NCBI GenBank assembly: GCA_029940375.1
Contig: JAPYUX010000004.1
Span: 1-64,000, forward strand
DNA: 64,000 nt
From: Dehalococcoidia bacterium
Lineage (GTDB): Bacteria > Chloroflexota > Dehalococcoidia > Lucifugimonadales > Lucifugimonadaceae
Direction of reading: 5' to 3'
This document shows, piece by piece, positions 16,988 to 26,584 of this stretch. A model generated the notes under the pieces. That model searched no databases, was not told the origin of the DNA, and saw only the letters and a program-made list of their open reading frames with translations. Position 1 is the stretch's first letter; each line of letters begins with the position of its first letter. Both the position numbers and the translations under genes were made by a program.

Positions 16988-18294
16988 AGCAAAAAGCGTC
17001 ACCTTACATACCCACAACTAATGAAGACCAATTTCAAATGTTAAAAGAAATTGGTGTAAATAGCTTTCATGATTTATTAAATGATCTCCCACAAAATTAT
17101 ATTTGGCCAAATATAAAATTGAAAGAAATGCTTTCTGAACCAGAATTAACCGAATATTTTAAAGAAACTTCAAAATTAAATAATGTAGTAAATACTAATA
17201 CAAGTTTTCTTGGTGCAGGTGCCTATAATCATTATGTTCCATCAACTGTACAGGCAATGATTCAAAGAGGAGAATTCCTAACCTCGTACACTCCTTATCA
17301 ACCTGAAGCATCGCAGGGAACCTTACAGGTGGGATTTGAATTTCAAAGTTTAGTATCACAATTATTCGAAATGGAAGTTTGCAATGCAGGTATGTATGAT
17401 GGTCCAACTGCACTAGCTGAAGGAGCATTGATGGCTTGCAGAATAAAAAACAATGATAAAATTATTGTTCACGAAAGTGTCTCTGAAAGATTTTTGGAAA
17501 TATTAAAATCTTATACAAAATGGCAAAATATAGATATTTTAAAATTTAATGAAGTAAATTTTTCTGAAGATACAGAATATGCATGCCTTCTAGTACAATC
17601 TCCAAATTATTTAGGCGAAATAGAAGATGTAGAATCTTTATCTAATTTAATTCACAAAAAAAATGGTCTACTTGTTCAACATACCTATCCTACATCTTTG
17701 GGTTTATTAAAACCTCCTGGTAAATTAAACGCTGATATATCAACTGCAGAAGGACAATCTCTTGGGGTCCCTTTATCATTGGGGGGACCGTATATTGGAA
17801 TATTAACCTGCAAAAAAGAATTTATAAGACAACTTCCAGGAAGAATTATAGGAAAAACTGTTGATGAAAATGGGAAGACTGCTTATGCTCTGACATTGCA
17901 AACTCGTGAACAACATATAAGAAGAGAACGAGCTACATCAAATATATGTACAAGTACTCAACTTATAGGACTGATGGTAGCTGTTTATTTGGCAACTTTG
18001 GGGCCATTAGGTTTGAAAAAAATTTCAGAAATTTGTTATCATAGAGCTCATTATTTATCAAAAGAAATATCAAAAATATCTGGATTCAAAATTATATCTA
18101 AAAATTTCTTTAATGAATTTGTTATTGAAGTCCCCATAGATCCCAAAATAATCAATGAATTCTTATTAAAAAATAAAATTGAAGGTGGATTAGATGTTTC
18201 AAAAAACAAACAAAATTTTTTGATGTTTGCTGTGACAGAGTTAAACACACCTGAAGAAATAAATAGAACGATAGAAATATTGAAGAAGGTATAA
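16984..18294 (+). CDS. gcvPA: Glycine dehydrogenase (decarboxylating) subunit 1
   Basis: N-terminal half of the P protein in the two-subunit form. It contains YIPTTNEDQ at the start, FLGAGAYNHYVPSTVQAM near 75-92, TSYTPYQPEASQGTLQ near 100 and the late TREQHIRRERATSNICT region. The subunit lacks the PLP lysine, carried by gcvPB, and forms the heterodimer that decarboxylates glycine onto lipoyl-GcvH. At 436 residues it is normal length. It overlaps gcvH by 4 bases and is directly followed by gcvPB. Confidence 0.97.
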   Translation: MKQKASPYIPTTNEDQFQMLKEIGVNSFHDLLNDLPQNYIWPNIKLKEMLSEPELTEYFKETSKLNNVVNTNTSFLGAGAYNHYVPSTVQAMIQRGEFLTSYTPYQPEASQGTLQVGFEFQSLVSQLFEMEVCNAGMYDGPTALAEGALMACRIKNNDKIIVHESVSERFLEILKSYTKWQNIDILKFNEVNFSEDTEYACLLVQSPNYLGEIEDVESLSNLIHKKNGLLVQHTYPTSLGLLKPPGKLNADISTAEGQSLGVPLSLGGPYIGILTCKKEFIRQLPGRIIGKTVDENGKTAYALTLQTREQHIRRERATSNICTSTQLIGLMVAVYLATLGPLGLKKISEICYHRAHYLSKEISKISGFKIISKNFFNEFVIEVPIDPKIINEFLLKNKIEGGLDVSKNKQNFLMFAVTELNTPEEINRTIEILKKV

Positions 18295-19737
18295 ATGTCA
18301 AAAAAAGAAATTAAACTTTTAATGGATCAGTCAAAAAAAGGAAGAAAATCAATAAATTTACCAGAAATTGGAGTAAAAAAATCTGATTTACCAGACAAAA
18401 AATTTCTAAGATCAGAATTAATACTTCCAGAAATTTCACAATTAGATTTAATCAGATATTTTACTAATTTATCTTCTCTAAATTATTCCATAGACACTAA
18501 TTTCTATCCTCTAGGTTCATGCACAATGAAGTATAACCCAAAAATCAATGAGCAAATAGCAAGTTATGAAGGTTATGCAAAATCACATCCGAACCAAACA
18601 GAAGAAAACATACAAGGATCTCTCAAAATAATCTTTGAACTACAGGAAGAATTAGGAGAAATTACGGGATTACCTGGAGTATCATTAGCGCCTCTAGCTG
18701 GAGCTCAAGGAGAATATGCAGGATTGTTAATTGCTAGAGAATACCAGAAAATTAACGTCATGAATGAAAAATCAGTAGCATTAATTCCTGATTCAGCTCA
18801 TGGTACAAATCCCGCTTCAGCATCTATGGCTGGATTAGAATCTGTTACAGTGAAGACGACTAAAGAAGGTGACATAGACATAGATGACTTAAGGTCAAAA
18901 GCAAATGAAAAAACTTCAGTTCTAATGCTAACTTTACCTTCTACTTTAGGATTGTTTGAACGAAACATACTAGAAATTACAGAAATTGTGCATAAAGCAG
19001 GAGGCTTAGTTTATGCAGACGGGGCTAACTTAAATGCTCTATTAGGAATAACAAGATTTGGAGATTTAGGTATAGATATTTGCCATTCCAATCTACATAA
19101 AACTTTTTCCACACCTCATGGAGGAGGAGGTCCAGGTTCGGGTCCAGTAATGGTAACAAAACAATTATCTAAATATTTACCTTCTCCTCATATAATTAAA
19201 GAAAACTCTAAATATAAAATTGTAAGTCCAGAAAATTCTATAGGCAGAATTAATGGCTTTTTTGGGTCTTTCGGAATAATTCTTAGAGCATATGTTTATA
19301 TAAGAAGTCTTGGAATTGAAGGATTAAAAGAAATTTCTGAGAATGCAATAATTAATGCTAATTACATACAAGAAAAATTAAAAGGACATTATGATCTTGC
19401 TTCTTCTAGACATTGCATGCACGAAACTGTTCTATCGGCAAATAAACAAAAATTAAATGGAGTAAAAGCTCTTGATATTGCCAAAAAGCTACTGGATGAA
19501 GGATTTCATGCACCTACTATGTATTTTCCGCTAATTGTTGAAGAAGCGTTAATGATTGAACCAACTGAAACGGAATCGAAAGAGACAATAGATGATTTTA
19601 TAGAAACAATGATTAAAATAAGTTCATTAGCAAGTAATGATCCAGAGAAAATAACTTCAGCTCCAAAAAATCTTCCAGTTGGTAGATTAGATGAAGCACA
19701 AGCTGCAAGGAACCCAATTTTAACATGGAAACAATAA
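18295..19737 (+). CDS. gcvPB: Glycine dehydrogenase (decarboxylating) subunit 2
   Basis: PLP-bearing subunit of the split P protein. The PLP lysine lies in CHSNLHKTFSTPHGGGGPG near residue 270, with SAHGTNPASA near 166 and YADGANLNA near 240. Length is 480 residues. It begins at the base after the gcvPA stop. The split gcvPA/gcvPB arrangement is known from Firmicutes, Chloroflexota, Thermotogae and archaea, in contrast to the single fused GcvP of Proteobacteria. It helps place the organism. Confidence 0.97.
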   Translation: MSKKEIKLLMDQSKKGRKSINLPEIGVKKSDLPDKKFLRSELILPEISQLDLIRYFTNLSSLNYSIDTNFYPLGSCTMKYNPKINEQIASYEGYAKSHPNQTEENIQGSLKIIFELQEELGEITGLPGVSLAPLAGAQGEYAGLLIAREYQKINVMNEKSVALIPDSAHGTNPASASMAGLESVTVKTTKEGDIDIDDLRSKANEKTSVLMLTLPSTLGLFERNILEITEIVHKAGGLVYADGANLNALLGITRFGDLGIDICHSNLHKTFSTPHGGGGPGSGPVMVTKQLSKYLPSPHIIKENSKYKIVSPENSIGRINGFFGSFGIILRAYVYIRSLGIEGLKEISENAIINANYIQEKLKGHYDLASSRHCMHETVLSANKQKLNGVKALDIAKKLLDEGFHAPTMYFPLIVEEALMIEPTETESKETIDDFIETMIKISSLASNDPEKITSAPKNLPVGRLDEAQAARNPILTWKQ

Positions 19738-19738
19738 T

Positions 19739-20695
19739 ATGAAACTTATTATTGGAAGTGATCATTTAGGAAAAGATTTTACAAAAAAATTACAAGATAT
19801 ATTCCCCGATGACGAATTTATTGAGGCACTTACAGAATCAGAACAAAGCAAACACATCACGGATTCAGAAGTTTTTTTTGGCTTCCCTTCCAAATCAATA
19901 TTAGAAAATGGCAAAAAATTGAAATGGATTGCTTGCCCTGGAACTGGGATAGATAAGATAGTTAAAAATTTGTACTTGATTGATGAAAATATTACCATTA
20001 CCAATGCTCCATTTGCGCATGTAACTCCTATGGCTGAACACGTTGTAGGAATGATGATCAGTCTAGCTCATTCATATAAAAAACTGTTTGAAGATCAAAA
20101 AAATAAAAAATGGGATGTTGATCAATGGGAATCAAAAATTGTAGAACTCAGAGGTTCGAATGTTTGTATTTTTGGGTACGGTGCGTTAGGTAGATCCATT
20201 GGAGAAAAATTGTCTGCATTTGATATGAACATATATGCTATAGATCCAAAAACCGAACAAATTAAAGGTAAAGAAATTTCTATAAGTCCCTTGAATAACC
20301 TTAATCAAACACTCGCAAAATGTAATTGGTTAATAATAGCAGCTCCTTTTATTAAGGAAACTAATAATTATATAAAGAAGGAAAATTTACTATTTATGAA
20401 AAAAGGGAGTTATATAATCATTATTTCTAGAGGTGGAATAGTAAATGAAAATGATATGTCCGAACTACTAAATTCAAAACATTTAGCCGGAGCTGGAATA
20501 GATGCAACAAAAATAGAACCTCTCCCCCAAACTTCTCTTTTGTGGGATATAGACAACGCAATAATTTCACAGCATGCTTCAGCATTATCTCCTGAAATGT
20601 ACGAAGGAAGAAGAAAAATTTTTATAGATAATGTTAAAAGATATTTAAATAATGAAAATTTGTTACATGTTTGCGATCCAAAGAAAGGCTATTAA
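19739..20695 (+). CDS. D-2-hydroxyacid dehydrogenase
   Basis: NAD(P)-dependent reductase of 2-keto acids, 318 residues. It has a Rossmann loop FGYGALGRSIGE near 142, the conserved Arg in SRGGIVNE near 228, Glu in TKIEPLP near 258 and the catalytic His in ISQHASALS near 278. These make the Arg-Glu-His triad complete. The substrate could be glyoxylate, hydroxypyruvate or a keto-acid sugar derivative. It starts two bases after the gcvPB stop and ends directly before the next oxidoreductase, so it appears to ride on the glycine cleavage transcript. Confidence 0.9.
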   Translation: MKLIIGSDHLGKDFTKKLQDIFPDDEFIEALTESEQSKHITDSEVFFGFPSKSILENGKKLKWIACPGTGIDKIVKNLYLIDENITITNAPFAHVTPMAEHVVGMMISLAHSYKKLFEDQKNKKWDVDQWESKIVELRGSNVCIFGYGALGRSIGEKLSAFDMNIYAIDPKTEQIKGKEISISPLNNLNQTLAKCNWLIIAAPFIKETNNYIKKENLLFMKKGSYIIIISRGGIVNENDMSELLNSKHLAGAGIDATKIEPLPQTSLLWDIDNAIISQHASALSPEMYEGRRKIFIDNVKRYLNNENLLHVCDPKKGY

Positions 20696-21883
20696 ATGAG
20701 TAAATTAAAAATTTCTTTAGTAGGATTAGGTCAGAGAGGAATGGTTCATCTAAAATCATTAGGAAGATTATCTGAAGAGGATTTAATTGAAATTGCAGCA
20801 ATTGCAGATCCATTCGATGAAAATTTATCTGATGAAAAAATATCAAAAACTTTAAATATTTCAGATGTTTCAAAAATAAAAAAATTTACAAATACCAAAG
20901 ATTTAATAAATGATAATCTCTCAGATGGCATAATATTTGCAATGCCTCCGAATCAGCATAATGGAGAAATAGAATTAGCAGCAAAAAAATCTATTGGTAT
21001 TCTTGCAGAAAAACCTCAATCATTATTTTTGGATGAAATATTAAAACAAAATGACAGTATAAAAAGTTCAAATACAATTTCCACTGTTGGTTTTCAAATG
21101 AGATACGATGATGGATATACAGATATAAAAAAATATCTTTCAAATAAATGGACGGCTTCTATCACAATGGCTGTATTGGGAGCTGTAGAGGGTCATGGAG
21201 TTAAACATACCAAAACAGAAACTCTGGGAGGAAGATCTGATAGGATTTGGACTGCAGATAAAAAATGGTCAGGGACTTCAATAGTTGAAAACGGAATTCA
21301 CTATACGGATATTATGAGATATTGGACCAATTCTGATATTAAATGGGTTCAAGCAAATTACACAGAACGGCCTGAAAATCTTCAAGATCAAGAAGGATCA
21401 AATCCCATAGCTTATTCAGTAGTTTATGGATTTGAAAATGGTTGTGTGGCTAATTTGTTATACACAAAACCAGCAAGATCTTACTTTTCTGAAAACTATG
21501 AATATATAATAACTACTCACTCTACAGTTAAATTTGAAGATGACTATGTAGCTTATGAGTATTTAGATAAGGATTGGCCACCATCAAATAAACCAGATTT
21601 AAAAGATTTAAGAAAAATTATATCCAAAAATCCTAGTAAAGAACCTATGATGGAATTTGAAAATACTTACAAAATGATTAGAACCTTTGTTGAGGCTATA
21701 GATTCAAATGATCAATCAAAATTAAGGTGCAACTATGAAAATTCTATTAACTCTATCGCATCTGTTTTAGCAGCTAATGCATCTAATTTACTGAATGGAG
21801 AAAAAATCAATATAAATGAATTTATTACATCTGAAAAATTTTCAAAATTTAGATCTAAAGAAAAAAATTTAATTACTGAGTAA
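20696..21883 (+). CDS. Gfo/Idh/MocA family oxidoreductase
   Basis: NAD(P)-dependent sugar-type dehydrogenase of 395 residues. The N-terminal Rossmann loop is VGLGQRGMVHL (9-19) and the family hallmark is the AEKPQS motif (Glu-Lys-Pro at 105-107). The C-terminal alpha/beta substrate domain holds GGRSDRIWTADKKWSGTS near 175 and an NGIHYTD histidine near 200. These enzymes oxidise or reduce hydroxyls of sugars, inositols and related acids. It begins at the base after the previous stop, strong evidence for co-expression with the hydroxyacid dehydrogenase and the enolase-superfamily gene that follow each other here. Confidence 0.9.
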   Translation: MSKLKISLVGLGQRGMVHLKSLGRLSEEDLIEIAAIADPFDENLSDEKISKTLNISDVSKIKKFTNTKDLINDNLSDGIIFAMPPNQHNGEIELAAKKSIGILAEKPQSLFLDEILKQNDSIKSSNTISTVGFQMRYDDGYTDIKKYLSNKWTASITMAVLGAVEGHGVKHTKTETLGGRSDRIWTADKKWSGTSIVENGIHYTDIMRYWTNSDIKWVQANYTERPENLQDQEGSNPIAYSVVYGFENGCVANLLYTKPARSYFSENYEYIITTHSTVKFEDDYVAYEYLDKDWPPSNKPDLKDLRKIISKNPSKEPMMEFENTYKMIRTFVEAIDSNDQSKLRCNYENSINSIASVLAANASNLLNGEKININEFITSEKFSKFRSKEKNLITE

Positions 21884-21885
21884 GT

Positions 21886-23067
21886 ATGGAAAATGCATGG
21901 GTTAGAATAAAAGATCTAAATTTTTATTCTATAAAAGTTAGAGGTAAAACTGAATGGAAGTTTATGGAATTTATTTCTGATGACAATATTTCAGGAATTT
22001 CAGAAATAACTGACACTCAGTTAGATTCTTCTGTTTCTAAACTAGTAGCAAAATTATCAAATAAATTTCGTGGTCAAACATTAAATAATGAGCAAAATCT
22101 ACTTGAATATATCAAATATGAGGAGCTAAAAGCAACTAATAGTTTAGTTTTAGCGACAGCTATCAGTGGTATACGCTCAGCTTTCTTAGACTTGTTTTCA
22201 AGAAGAATGGAAATGAGTTTGCAAAAATTTTTATGTTTTAATTCTAATGTTGATTTTAATTTTTCTAAAGAAATAGAATTATATGCAAATATAAATCGAT
22301 CTTTACTCCCTGATAAGAATGGTACCGTTGAAAGAAGTCCAAGAACTTTTGCGAATCAAGCACTTTCTGCAGTTAAAAGAGGATTCAAATCAGTAAAATG
22401 CGCACCTTTTGATGAATGTAATGCACCATTCGGGACGCAAAATTGTTTACCTTTAGAAGCCATCACTGGATTGGAGAGGCTGTCAGGTATATCTGATGTT
22501 ATATCCAATAAAACTAAACTATTTGTTGATTGTCATTCAAGATTTGATTTAGATTCTAGTTATTATTTACATGATGAATTGGTAAAGAGAAATATATCAT
22601 GGTTTGAAGAACCTATGGATCCAGAAATATTTCCAGAAGAAACAAAAAAAATTAAATCTTATACAAAAATACCTTTAGCAGGAGCTGAAATGGCTTATGG
22701 AAATGAGATTATGCAAAAATTAATTCATGAAAGCATTTTAGATATTGTAATGCCCGATGTAAAATTTTGTGGAGGCCCTACTGAAATAATAAATTTATAT
22801 AAAGCATTAAATAATGATAAAAAAGCTATTTCTATGCATTGTCCTTCCGGTCCTATATCATTACTCACATCCGCACATGTAACATCTGCCATTCAAGCAC
22901 ACTTACCTCTGGAACATGCCATTGATGAAGTAGAATGGAGGAAAGAATTATTATTACCAAATGAAGCTATTGATAATGGAAACTACCTTTTGAGTGATAA
23001 CCATGGATTAGGTTCAATCTTAGACAAGGCTTATATAAAATTTAATGGAAATATATGGAAAGAATAA
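21886..23067 (+). CDS. Enolase-superfamily (mandelate racemase/MLE-type) enzyme
   Basis: A 393-residue barrel enzyme. Superfamily positions appear in order: Lys in KSVKCAPF near 166, Asp in FVDCHSRF near 207, Glu in WFEEPMDP, Glu in AGAEMAYG near 265 and His in SMHCPSGP near 315. It abstracts a proton alpha to a carboxylate, so a dehydratase or epimerase acting on an acid sugar is expected. It is clearly divergent from the enzymes at 9690 and 51066. Its last 13 bases overlap the next gene, coupling it to the PLP-fold pair. Confidence 0.85.
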   Translation: MENAWVRIKDLNFYSIKVRGKTEWKFMEFISDDNISGISEITDTQLDSSVSKLVAKLSNKFRGQTLNNEQNLLEYIKYEELKATNSLVLATAISGIRSAFLDLFSRRMEMSLQKFLCFNSNVDFNFSKEIELYANINRSLLPDKNGTVERSPRTFANQALSAVKRGFKSVKCAPFDECNAPFGTQNCLPLEAITGLERLSGISDVISNKTKLFVDCHSRFDLDSSYYLHDELVKRNISWFEEPMDPEIFPEETKKIKSYTKIPLAGAEMAYGNEIMQKLIHESILDIVMPDVKFCGGPTEIINLYKALNNDKKAISMHCPSGPISLLTSAHVTSAIQAHLPLEHAIDEVEWRKELLLPNEAIDNGNYLLSDNHGLGSILDKAYIKFNGNIWKE

Positions 23068-24041
23068 TTACAAAAGATCCTTTGTCAAAAGAGGAAATAA
23101 AAAAAATCATTGATTATCCAAAGATAAAATTAATACATACTTCAACTTCAATTGAAATTCTTGAAGACAAAAAAATGTTTTCAAATCTCAAAATATATTT
23201 TAAAGATGAAAATCAAGTAAATTATAATACAAGTGGTACTGAATTAAGAAAATTAGAATATATTTTAGGAGATATAAATAATAAAAAATATCGAGATATT
23301 ATTTATTTGAGCAAGAATAATGTTAATATGTCTGTAACTTTATCATCTTTGTGTTCAAAGCATAATTTAAAAATAGAAATAATTGAAATAAGTGACGATC
23401 TAGATGACTCAAATTACATTATTTCTAAATTATATGGTGCAAAAATTCATAAATCACCTGAAGAATATGCTAAAAAATTAATTAATAAAATTATTAGAGA
23501 TAAACAAAAAGATCTAATTAAAACTTATGTATTAAATGAACAATCAATATTTAATTTAGCAGGAATATTAGCATATATAAATTATGGTATAGAAATAGAA
23601 GAACAAATTGAAAAATTAGGTTTAAAATCTCCAAATTTTTGGTCTGCAGAAGGTGATACTATTTTAGGTTTATATCTATATTCTCAGCTAAGAAAATTAA
23701 GATGGAATTTTACATATATTTCTTCAAGTATTCAATATAAAGATATCAAAATAAAGATATTAAGTGCTTTAAAACATCTAAAAACAGATTTGGATTTTGA
23801 TCTTTCTAAGATAAACATCATCAAAGAAAATAAAGCAATACTTATAAAAGAAAAATATAAAAAAATACTTATTTTATTTGCAAATACTAAAGGATTGTTA
23901 TTAGATATGAATTCTTCTGTGAAATCAATGTTCTATTTAATGGAAAAGATAAAAAATAATCAAATCAAAAAAAATGAAGAAATAGTTTTTATAAATTCTG
24001 GAAATTTTATAGAAATCTTTTCTGATAAAGATATTTTATAA
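23055..24041 (+). CDS. PLP fold-type II protein without the PLP lysine, copy A
   Basis: This 328-residue protein is related to D-cysteine desulfhydrase / ACC deaminase enzymes. Where active members have G-G-N-K-x-R-K-L-E, this one reads SGTELRKLE, so the PLP Lys is Glu63 while the following RKLE is kept. The phosphate loop near 83-93 and the glycine-rich loop (here SAEGDTILG) are degenerate, yet the fold markers and the final INSGNFIEIF strand, matching the family's HTGG region, remain. It cannot form the usual Schiff base. Identity is low, so the assignment rests partly on its likeness to the clearer paralogue at 24043. Very AT-rich. Confidence 0.65.
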   Translation: MERIITKDPLSKEEIKKIIDYPKIKLIHTSTSIEILEDKKMFSNLKIYFKDENQVNYNTSGTELRKLEYILGDINNKKYRDIIYLSKNNVNMSVTLSSLCSKHNLKIEIIEISDDLDDSNYIISKLYGAKIHKSPEEYAKKLINKIIRDKQKDLIKTYVLNEQSIFNLAGILAYINYGIEIEEQIEKLGLKSPNFWSAEGDTILGLYLYSQLRKLRWNFTYISSSIQYKDIKIKILSALKHLKTDLDFDLSKINIIKENKAILIKEKYKKILILFANTKGLLLDMNSSVKSMFYLMEKIKNNQIKKNEEIVFINSGNFIEIFSDKDIL

Positions 24042-24042
24042 A

Positions 24043-25032
24043 ATGAATACGGAAAAAATTTTAAAAAAATATAAAACAATACCTAAATATAATTTATTAA
24101 ATCATATAACTCCACTTCAAAATTTAGATAAAATAGCTAAGCAATTTGATTTGCAAAATTTGTATGTAAAAAGAGATGATCTGACAAATTTTTTAGGAGG
24201 CGAAGAGGTAAGATTTTATGAATATATTTTACCTTTTATAAAATCAAAAAATTATAACTCCATATTGAATGTCAATGATTATCATTCAAATGATGGAATT
24301 GTAGCATCAATGATATCTAAAAAAAATGATTTAGATTATTTTCTTATCACTAAAAATGCAGCACATAAGCATTCTTCAGGAAATATATTAATCTCTAAAC
24401 TTTTTTCAAATGAGGTTCATTCATTAGATGAATTTTGGTCATCAAATATAGATGATTACATAAAACGTGTTATATCAGATTTAAAAAAGAATAATTTTAA
24501 TCCTATTTTGATTCACAAGAATGAGGAAATAATATTTTTAAAATCACTAGCATATATTAATGCTGCTATGGAACTTAATGCTCAATTTGAGACAAAAAAA
24601 ATAAAAAAACCATATATTCTTTGTACTTTAAATGAATCCTTTTTAGGTCTTTTGTTGGCGTCAAAGCTTTTCAATTATGATTGGAAATTTATAGGAATTC
24701 AAATTGAATCAAACATTAACCTTGAAAAAATGATGGAAATCATAGAAACAAAAAGTAAAGAATTATTCAATATAGATATCATTTTTTCTAGTAAAGATTT
24801 AGAAGAAAAATATGACGTTTCTAACGATTACGGTGTTCTTTCAGAAAAAAATAAACAGGCAATACTTTTAGCTAGTGAAAAAGAAAACATATTATTAAAT
24901 CCTTTAAATGATTGTAAAATTCTATCTTATGTTATTGAAAATACTAAAAAGTTATCTGATAAAAATTTGATCATTATAAATACTGGCACTAATGTATCAA
25001 TATACAATTATTTGCAAAATTTAAACTTATAA
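24043..25032 (+). CDS. PLP fold-type II protein without the PLP lysine, copy B
   Basis: This 329-residue protein follows the D-cysteine desulfhydrase / ACC deaminase pattern along its whole length: HITPLQNLDKI, LYVKRDDLTNFLGG, YHSND for the substrate-serine loop, NDYGVLSEKN for the family's YGVPNDE, and IINTGTNVSIYNY at the end. The PLP lysine position in the GGNKxR motif is Glu55 (GGEEVR). The protein is therefore a paralogue that lost normal PLP chemistry but kept its fold and length. It begins one base after copy A. A heteromeric complex, a binding role or a regulatory role are all possible. It ends by overlapping the convergent gene by 6 bases. Confidence 0.75.
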   Translation: MNTEKILKKYKTIPKYNLLNHITPLQNLDKIAKQFDLQNLYVKRDDLTNFLGGEEVRFYEYILPFIKSKNYNSILNVNDYHSNDGIVASMISKKNDLDYFLITKNAAHKHSSGNILISKLFSNEVHSLDEFWSSNIDDYIKRVISDLKKNNFNPILIHKNEEIIFLKSLAYINAAMELNAQFETKKIKKPYILCTLNESFLGLLLASKLFNYDWKFIGIQIESNINLEKMMEIIETKSKELFNIDIIFSSKDLEEKYDVSNDYGVLSEKNKQAILLASEKENILLNPLNDCKILSYVIENTKKLSDKNLIIINTGTNVSIYNYLQNLNL

Positions 25033-25581
25033 ATTTAGTTTTTTCTTTGTTTTTTTTGATGAATAGATAATATAGCCAATTCCTACTAAAAATATAAATT
25101 GTATAGCTATGAATCCCAAACTAAATTTTGAAGAATTTCTATTTCTATTAATAATGTCTATTTGTTCTGATATAACTAGTGATTTTTCTTCATTTTCAAT
25201 TATAAAATCAATAACCCATTTACCTGATTTTTCAAAATCTAATTTTGCTTGATAGTTGCCTGGAATATCCGAAGAACTTAAAGCGGGAGAATATAGTTTT
25301 TCGTAATCAAAAAGTGGAGTTGCATAAATATCTACTTTTAAATCTTCAATTGGTTCTTTTAAAACAGTGTCAGAAATTTTAATAGAAAAAATTACTTGTC
25401 CTACTGATATTTTTTGTGGAGAAACAAAAATATCAATCTGCATACCTTCACTTTCTTCTTGGTAAAATAATTGGTATGAAGAATAACCTTCTCCTTGAGC
25501 AGTTAAATTTATAGGAGAAAATAGAAATAATGTAAACAAAGATACATATAAAATTATTTTTTTAAAAAAAACGAAATTCAT
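25027..25581 (-). CDS. Exported, membrane-anchored YtkA/FixH-like domain protein
   Basis: A 184-residue protein. It has a signal peptide at 1-29 (basic start, hydrophobic core, cleavage near LTAQG), an extracytoplasmic beta-sandwich domain (about 35-145) and a C-terminal membrane helix near 155-172 followed by a lysine-rich tail. Domain style (IDIFVSPQKISVGQV, then GNYQAKLDFEKSGKWVIDF) matches YtkA/FixH-like modules associated with respiratory or copper-handling proteins. The family call is tentative. It ends inside the convergent gene by 6 bases and starts just after the sugar kinase on the same strand, with which it is probably co-transcribed. Confidence 0.7.
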   Translation of the reverse strand: MNFVFFKKIILYVSLFTLFLFSPINLTAQGEGYSSYQLFYQEESEGMQIDIFVSPQKISVGQVIFSIKISDTVLKEPIEDLKVDIYATPLFDYEKLYSPALSSSDIPGNYQAKLDFEKSGKWVIDFIIENEEKSLVISEQIDIINRNRNSSKFSLGFIAIQFIFLVGIGYIIYSSKKTKKKLNL

Positions 25582-25582
25582 G

Positions 25583-26584
25583 CTATCTTTTTATTCTTCC
25601 TGATACATCTCCACTAGAGACAGCATTTATTTCCTCTATCGTAGACAAATTGAAATCGCCGTGAAAAGTATGAGCTAGTGCTGATGCTGCGATAGCAAAA
25701 TCGACAGTCTCTTGAGGCTTTAATCCTTTAATGATGCCATAAATCAGTCCTGCAGAAAAAGCATCTCCCGCTCCAACTCTATCGACTATTTGAATTTGAT
25801 ATTTTTTGGATTTATAAATTTCATTATTGGAAAAAAACAAACCAGACCAATCATTATGGTCGGCTGAAAAACTTTCACGTAAGGATAATCCTAAAAATTG
25901 TAATGAAAATTTTTCAGATAACGTTAATAATAATTCTTCATATGATTTATCATTCTCGTTCTTAGCCCCAATACCTAACATTATTTCTGGATCCATTCTG
26001 CCACCAATTAATATATCAACATATTCCATTAATGGAATCATTGTTTCCTGTGCTTTAGATGGAGACCATAAATTTGATCGAAAATTCAAATCACAAGAAA
26101 TTAAGATTTGTTTTTCTTTTGCTTTTATTACTGCGTATTCGGTTAATTCTTTTGCACTCTTTGACAGCGAAGGTGAGATACCAGAAAAATGAAAAATATC
26201 ACAATTTTCAAATATTTCATCCCAATCGAATTGAGTTGGAGTTATTTTTGAAAATGAAGAATTTTGTCTATCATATACAATGTCTGAAGGTCTCATAGAA
26301 GCACCATTTTCCAAATAATATACTCCTAATCTATCGTTTGTTTTACAAACGTAATCCATATTGACTCCAAATTGTCTTACGTAATTTATACACGATTGAC
26401 CAATAGGATTATCTGAAACAGAAGAAACAAAATAAGTATCTAAATTAAAATGAGATAGAGAAACGGCCACATTGCATTCTGATCCAGCATATGTAAGCTC
26501 AAAGTTTTTAGCTTGAGTAAATCTTTCTTTATTAATCGTAGTTAAACGTAATAATATTTCTCCAAATGTAACTATTTTAGTCAT
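25583..26584 (-). CDS. PfkB-family sugar kinase, 2-keto-3-deoxygluconate kinase-like
   Basis: A 333-residue ribokinase-fold enzyme. It has the N-terminal FGEILLRL, the substrate region YAGSECNVAVSLS near 32-44, and the anion-hole/base motif DRVGAGDAFSAG near 270, where Asp is the catalytic base. The opening and the YAGSECNVA segment resemble KDG kinases, which phosphorylate the product of mannonate, galactonate and related dehydratases. Three such dehydratase-type genes lie in this window (9690, 33073, 51066), which supports that role. Fructokinase remains possible. Confidence 0.85.
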   Translation of the reverse strand: MTKIVTFGEILLRLTTINKERFTQAKNFELTYAGSECNVAVSLSHFNLDTYFVSSVSDNPIGQSCINYVRQFGVNMDYVCKTNDRLGVYYLENGASMRPSDIVYDRQNSSFSKITPTQFDWDEIFENCDIFHFSGISPSLSKSAKELTEYAVIKAKEKQILISCDLNFRSNLWSPSKAQETMIPLMEYVDILIGGRMDPEIMLGIGAKNENDKSYEELLLTLSEKFSLQFLGLSLRESFSADHNDWSGLFFSNNEIYKSKKYQIQIVDRVGAGDAFSAGLIYGIIKGLKPQETVDFAIAASALAHTFHGDFNLSTIEEINAVSSGDVSGRIKR

